From NCBI GenBank assembly GCA_037783415.1, contig JAZGTN010000089.1:1488001-1552000 (forward strand): a stretch of DNA of 64,000 bases. The letters run 5' to 3'. A model generated the notes under the pieces. It did not search any database. It saw nothing but the letters and a program-made list of their open reading frames with translations, and was not told where the DNA came from. Below, one piece after another: positions 59,184 through 64,000 of the stretch. The position numbers were made by a program, and so were the translations under genes. The number at the start of each line of letters is the position of its first letter. Position 1 is the stretch's first letter. Origin of the DNA: Leptasterias polaris. Its lineage: Eukaryota > Echinodermata > Asteroidea > Forcipulatida > Asteriidae.

Positions 59184-59581
59184 TTAAAGGGAAGGTAATC
59201 GTTTGGTAATCACTCTTAAAATCACTCTTAAAATTATTGGCAATATAAATTTACTTGCTCTATGCTTGCTTACAAGTACAGCAGCTTTCGATAGTATAAA
59301 GCATTTTGAGAATCATTTCACTTCGACGGGAAAAAGAAATCAGGTTTTATGCCTCAAAATTTGAATCTGAGAATTCTCAGAATGTGTATTCCTATATAGG
59401 GAATATTCTTCCTGCATGCGTGGACATATTATTTCGCTCCGGTTTTTCGGTGATATCTCAAAAATGCGACCACCCTTTGAAGTGAAATTTTTTACATGTT
59501 AGTTTTATTGTATATCATTATTTAAATAGGATTAAAACAATCAAACGGTTCCAAAAACCAAATGTATACTTTGTCTTTAAA
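59184..59581. mobile_element. MITE with TTAAAGG ends, copy 3
   Basis: Starts TTAAAGGGAAGGTAATCGTT and ends ATACTTTGTCTTTAA, an imperfect inverted pair. The interior has GAGAATTCTCAG (palindrome) and TTTCGGTGATATCTCAAAAA. Similar in ends and size to the other three copies, but diverged inside. Confidence 0.65.
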
Positions 59582-60504
59582 GTGTGGACCATCTGTTTGG
59601 TGAGTTAAGGCACTGGTCCCCGTGTGTCACCACGGGCTGTCAGGAAGGGTTTGGGGCAGCTCAGGGTCGACATAGCTAGGCTGGCCGGTGCTGCTGGCAG
59701 AATTGCACCTGTGCTACGCCAGTCAAACAAACTGAACCCCGGTAAAAAAGACTTTCTATGAATAGGCTAAGGATCGCTAACTACTTGCCCTGACAAATAT
59801 TTGCAATATGATGTTAATGGGCGACTGGCTCCCGACATAAAGAAAACGCGCCTTTCTGTTAAAAGTAAGTTTGTGAAATTTTGATTAAACGTAATTAATG
59901 ACGTGCTGATTCTGTTTATCAAATATCTACCTCACCAAGGCATACCCCCAAAACAGTAATTAAAATAAATTGCCTTTTGTATCCGACGTGGTGATCCCCT
60001 GCCCTGGGTCCTGTAATAGAAGCCCCAAAATGTAAAAAACAATTAGGAATTTAATTACATCATTTAAGAGAAACTTTTACAAAGTTCAACCAAATTCCTA
60101 ACTGTACGAGTTGACCTCTCCATGTGTGTTGCAAGTGCTTGAGCATAATTTCTTTTGATGGAAAACAATTACCACGAACACGTTGTTCGGGAAATATTCG
60201 ACCTTGGGTTGCTCGTTGTCAGACAATCACTTGCAGGATTGTATAAATTATTCATTATTTTCGTTGTCACGCGAAGTTAGTCTTCGTCGAATGACATTCT
60301 CAATGAAAACAATTTCCGTGTGATTCGGGAGCTATTCAGTTACGTCGGTCGTCCTGTTAGTATGAAAAACCATGATAGTGTGACGAACTCGTAACATATC
60401 GTATTACTTTGAAGTTTGTAACTTTTTAGAACTTAGTGTAAAAAAATGAACTTCTCCGGAAAAATATCACAACTCCCTCACAAAGTCAAAATGTGTAACA
60501 CAGA

Positions 60505-60913
60505 CAAAGGTATTATGTAGCGGATCGGTTAGGATAAAGCGTCTTTATTTAACTTAAGTCTGAAAGTCCACTGCGATTATGAAGTCCAACTATTTTTTCT
60601 GTGAAATATTTCCCTCTGAAATAAAGTCGTATTCGAGAAAACTGTATACATGAAAACTTCAAAAAATGCAACAGCTGATTTCGGTTGTTTCAACCACATT
60701 TAAAGACAATGTGTTTACATCCTGAAAATTGTGCATGTTTTTTCACTATTTTCTGCTGACTTACACAACAGATTAAGCCCACATTTCCGCAGGTTTAATT
60801 TGTTATTTCATATTATTATATGGTTGATCAAAACAGGAACACGTCTGTGACTATTTTGTCCAGCTCTGTGACGTTTTTGTCAGCTCTACCAATTCTGTAT
60901 AATATACCTTTAA
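60505..60913. mobile_element. MITE with TTAAAGG ends, copy 4
   Basis: Homologue of 52284-52668. The right end TATACCTTTAA is intact; the left end ACAAAGGTATTATG is diverged. It has a tandem duplication near the right end (TTTTGTCCAGCTCTGTGACG and TTTTGTCAGCTCTACC). Confidence 0.75.
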
Positions 60914-62059
60914 TGATGTGTAATACTCTTTTGTGTGTAGTAGTAAGTTGTATCCCCAAATTAGACTTGAGATAAAGTCGCCATTACTATCGATGTATTG
61001 CGGTAAACAGCGGTTTGATTTCAAGACTACTTCCCCAAGTTGAAGATACAATTGAAAGTTCATCTCATCACCGGTCACTTCTTAACTCTTGCAGTGCCCG
61101 CTATTTTGTGTTATAAACCTAAAATGTCCCGCTTTTTAAGGAATTTTTTCTCGAAATTCTGTATATTATTATAGTGCTTTATTATTTGATATATATTATA
61201 GGCCTATATTTTAAAAAGGGGGTCTTTCTCGTCGTCTAAACAAATGTATCTTGTTGATTTGTGTTGCCTTGGTATTTCCCAAAGTCAATAGTATTTCTTG
61301 AGTGATATTGCCCTCTCGTGATAACATGTTTATTATGGGTCGTACATGTACGACTGATGACACTTTCGGAACACATCAAATAGACCGTATGCCTACATGT
61401 ACGACCTTTTCACTGAAAGGGAAAGTGTCATCCAAAAAAAGGAAAATTTACAGGTCACAAAATGCTGATGCTGTCGACATCATTAATCGAGACGCGTCGT
61501 CGAATAACCAAGGCGCCTTCATCCTGTCAACATCGGAGGGTTACCCAGCACTTTTGCCTCCATCGGGCATTGGGTCAAGCTACAAGATTTAGCTAACAGA
61601 AGTTAATTTATCATTGCGGGTTGGCAAACTATGTAGAGCCATGGAGGTAGTGGTAGAGCCGACGGTCCGCTCGTCGTCTAAAAACGCGTTACTTCAAGTA
61701 CGCCCTCTTGTGGTGGCACCCAAATTAGTCATGTCGGCGCGAAGTCGCCAGACTGAACATCTGACGTTACACCACCATAGAGTTATATAATTATAAGAGA
61801 CAGGGGACCAGTCTAGACTGAAGTCAGCACTAAATTTGGTGCTGGCAAGAAATCAAAAAACCTTGTCAACGACCGTCATTGACAGGTGCGAACAATCCTG
61901 AAATTAACTCGATTTGCAGGGAAAACTTACCATTGTTTTCAGGAGAAGTGGCTATTCGACAGCGTCTCGCACTACACAAAAAACATTTTGACAAATTGGC
62001 CATATAAAAAAAAAAAATTACATTTTGTGGACGTAACTCCTAGTGCATTACTTCAATCA
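60914..62059. other. Intergenic stretch: no gene seen
   Basis: A 96-codon open frame at 61302-61592 (plus) has no motif I recognise. The words TACGCCCTCTTGTGG near 61699 and CCACAAGAGGGCGC near 62330 are inverted copies, perhaps the ends of an old element of about 650 bp. Confidence 0.45.
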
Positions 62060-62141
62060 TAGAGAAAGGACTTTCTCTATGTTCTGTGTCCTGAATTCCT
62101 ATATTATGTTTCAATCATGGAGGGATTCCTTCCTCCATGCT
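62060..62141. repeat. Two adjacent short hairpins
   Basis: Stem one: ATAGAGAAAGGACTTTCTCTAT. Stem two: CATGGAGGGATTCCTTCCTCCATG. Each is preceded by TTCAATC, so they look like diverged duplicates of one hairpin motif, about 56 bp apart. Confidence 0.7.
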
Positions 62142-62247
62142 TCAATGGCACGCAATGTTCTGAGCGGGGATGCCACCCCACCCCCACTGTAGACTTGATT
62201 TCAAGTCTGAGATCGCGGTTATTTCTCTGCATCAGCCACACAAAATT

Positions 62248-62270
62248 CCCCCCCCCCCCCCCCCCCCCCC
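62248..62270. repeat. Poly-C run of 23
   Basis: Homopolymer; a further run of 15 C lies at 62454-62468 and one of 11 C near 62894. Confidence 0.9.
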
Positions 62271-62511
62271 GCAGATTGGCTATCACGACGCGCTCTAACT
62301 CGCAATCGTAGGTTAAAGACGGAGGTTAATCCACAAGAGGGCGCTATTTCAGGCAATAATGTATTGGCTATCAGGTAGACTAAAAACCACGAGCACAGAC
62401 TTGGAACCAAGTCTACCCCCACTGACTTGAAGAAACCATGAAGAAACTATGAGCCCCCCCCCCCCCCCTCCCAACATGATCCACTGGCGGATGTTCATTG
62501 CTCTGTAGGGT

Positions 62512-62852
62512 GTCATGGCCGAGTGGTAGAGCATCGGATTCAAGTTATGGTGGTTTAGTCATCGGGGTGTGGGTTCGAGTCCCGGTCATGACGTTTGTGT
62601 CCTTGAGCAAGACACTTTGCTATAATTGCTTCTCTTCACCCAGGGGTATAAATGGGTACCTGCAAGAGGTTGATAAGAGGTAGAGGTTGATATTGTGTTT
62701 GAAAAAGCCTTCGGAGCGCCATCACGGCAGCCCGGGCTGTATACTCCCCAGGGAGCTGAGAAAGATTAAAGGAATGTTATTGGCCCAATGACCAGGGCAC
62801 TCATGTAAAGCGCATTGAGACGTTATTGTGAAATGCGCTATATAAGAACTAG
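62512..62852 (+). mobile_element. tRNA-derived SINE
   Basis: The head (62512-62593) folds as a tRNA: acceptor GTCATGG with TCATGAC, A box TGGCCGAGTGG, B box GGTTCGAGTCC, and a TTCAAGT loop like that of tRNA-Leu(CAA). The body has CCTTGAGCAAGACACTTTGC, TTCACCCAGGGGTATAAATG and the tail AAATGCGCTATATAAGAAC, a body and tail type widespread in marine deuterostome SINEs. It looks full length. A short AT-rich stretch follows. Confidence 0.85.
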
Positions 62853-63190
62853 TTATATATATGATGTAACCATGGTTCATCCGATCTTTCAAACCCCCCC
62901 CCCCTTTTTTTTATAACAAAAAGTTTGAGATTGGAAGATCCCTTTCCAATTACGAAAGCCTTCTGGAAGCTTCTTTTCGCCAGGGTTAAAGACTGATCAA
63001 TTTGGACAAAGGTAACATTTTAAAAAAATGATGCAATGAAAAGTGTTGATTCATTCATATCATATGATGCAATACAATGCATTATTTGCATCGATGGTTC
63101 CTTTTTATAGCATATGGTGGAAGGAAATTCTTCCATGTTTATAAGTAAAAGCTTTGTTCATTGAAAAGGACGTCCTTAGGCAAAATAAAA

Positions 63191-63460
63191 ATAAAAACAT
63201 GTTTAGCGTCCTGCCTTTTTTGAGGGACTTTTTTTTTTTTCTTTTTTTTTCAGAAATGGCCGCCCGACAAATTTTCAAAACAACCGGCCGGGCTATTTTT
63301 CAAAATGGTTGCCAGCTTTTTTCGTTGTGCTTTTTCGATCTTGTTTATTTTTAGCATTTATTTTTTTCGTCAGAGATAATTGAATAAAAAAAAATTAAAA
63401 ATAGGGGCGGCCTCTAAAAAGGAAGCGGGCGGGGCCGGGGACGCTAAACATGTTTTTATT
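63191..63460. mobile_element. MITE, about 270 bp
   Basis: Terminal inverted repeats ATAAAAACATGTTTAGCGTC and, inverted at the right end, AATAAAAACATGTTTAGCGTCC. The interior has GGCCGCCCG and GGGGCGGCC in inverted relation. No coding capacity. Confidence 0.85.
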
Positions 63461-64000
63461 ATTATTTGGCCTTATCCATTGCCTAATTTCTGATGTATGA
63501 TTACGCAGCACTCCCTGCGTGTGAGCGTGTGAGCATCATGGTATCACGTGGTCCTTTCTCTATGGTATATCTGTACAAGGTTCACACTTCCCTTCAAGCA
63601 GTGAAACTTGGCAACGTACCGCGTGCCGATTCTTTGTTGTCAAATATAGAACAAACAACAGAAAGTATAGTACTGGTACGTAGGTCAAGGACGACCGTAC
63701 TTAACCCACTTTCCTTTTAAACCACATTCGGAGGGAAATAGCATGCAGTCGCCCCCAGCAGTCAGTTATATAAAGCAACAAACTCCTCGCAACATACACT
63801 TCGGTGCTGCAGTTGTTGATGGTGGTTGATCACATTTGATGCTGATATTTTTGTAGCTTTGTTTGCATCGTTTTCACCCGTATGCTCGACGTGGATGGTG
63901 GTTCTGTGCAGGTGCGGCCACAGTGCGGTTTGTACATTTAATTAGCCGTTGTCGTATTTGTCTGTCAATTCTATTGTCTGTAAAACAATATAAATTTAAT
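63461..64000. promoter_or_regulatory. Candidate promoter near the right edge
   Basis: A TATA-like TTATATAAAG lies at 63766-63776 on the plus strand, with CACGTG upstream at about 63546. If it is a promoter, the gene lies beyond the window. Nothing else in this stretch is recognised. Confidence 0.25.

Overview
The window looks like animal (metazoan) nuclear DNA, most likely from an echinoderm and perhaps a sea star. The reasons are: intron-containing nuclear tRNA genes of animal type; a multi-exon secreted metallocarboxypeptidase gene with animal splice sites; a tRNA-Leu-like SINE; several short TIR elements with TTAAAGG ends of a kind I associate with sea-star genomes; and many microsatellites and G/C homopolymer runs. 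The species assignment is inference only.

Layout. (1) 1-2533 is non-coding, with diverged ~300-490 bp repeats and a 2.5-copy tandem repeat of about 130 bp. (2) 2534-38625 is a very large cluster of intron-containing tRNA-Ile (anticodon UAU) genes. Its core, 5988-36508, holds 46 tandem units of about 667 bp. Each unit has one tRNA-Ile(UAU) gene on the minus strand and one on the plus strand, head to head, with 277 bp between their 5' ends. The core is flanked by longer, older units (three copies of a 1.1-1.3 kb module, each with a decayed third tRNA) and, on the right, by modules of changed polarity with poly-G runs. In total I read about 98 full-length tRNA copies plus several fragments and fossils. 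The units form higher-order repeats whose period changes along the array (3, 2, 2, 5 and 6 units). (3) 38959-55190, minus strand, holds the first three coding exons of a carboxypeptidase E-like (M14 family, N/E subfamily) gene: exon 1 at 54926-55190, exon 2 at 39301-39509, exon 3 at 38959-39108. All three splice phases agree. Exon 4, which should carry the third zinc ligand, is not found, so it should lie beyond the left edge. The whole tRNA array would then sit inside intron 3. (4) 39510-54925 is the 15.4 kb intron 1, with MITEs, a 1.0 kb TIR transposon, a minisatellite and dispersed repeats. (5) 55191-64000 lies upstream of the carboxypeptidase gene. It has a long CAA/CATCAC/CATCAA microsatellite, three more MITE-like elements and a SINE, and no recognised protein gene.

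How the parts relate. The tRNA units carry intact A and B boxes and T-run terminators, so many copies could be transcribed by RNA polymerase III. They do so in both directions inside what should be a polymerase II intron. The older long units at the edges show how the 667-bp satellite probably arose: a near-perfect inverted tRNA pair, then loss of about 1 kb from the linker, then amplification and homogenisation by unequal exchange.
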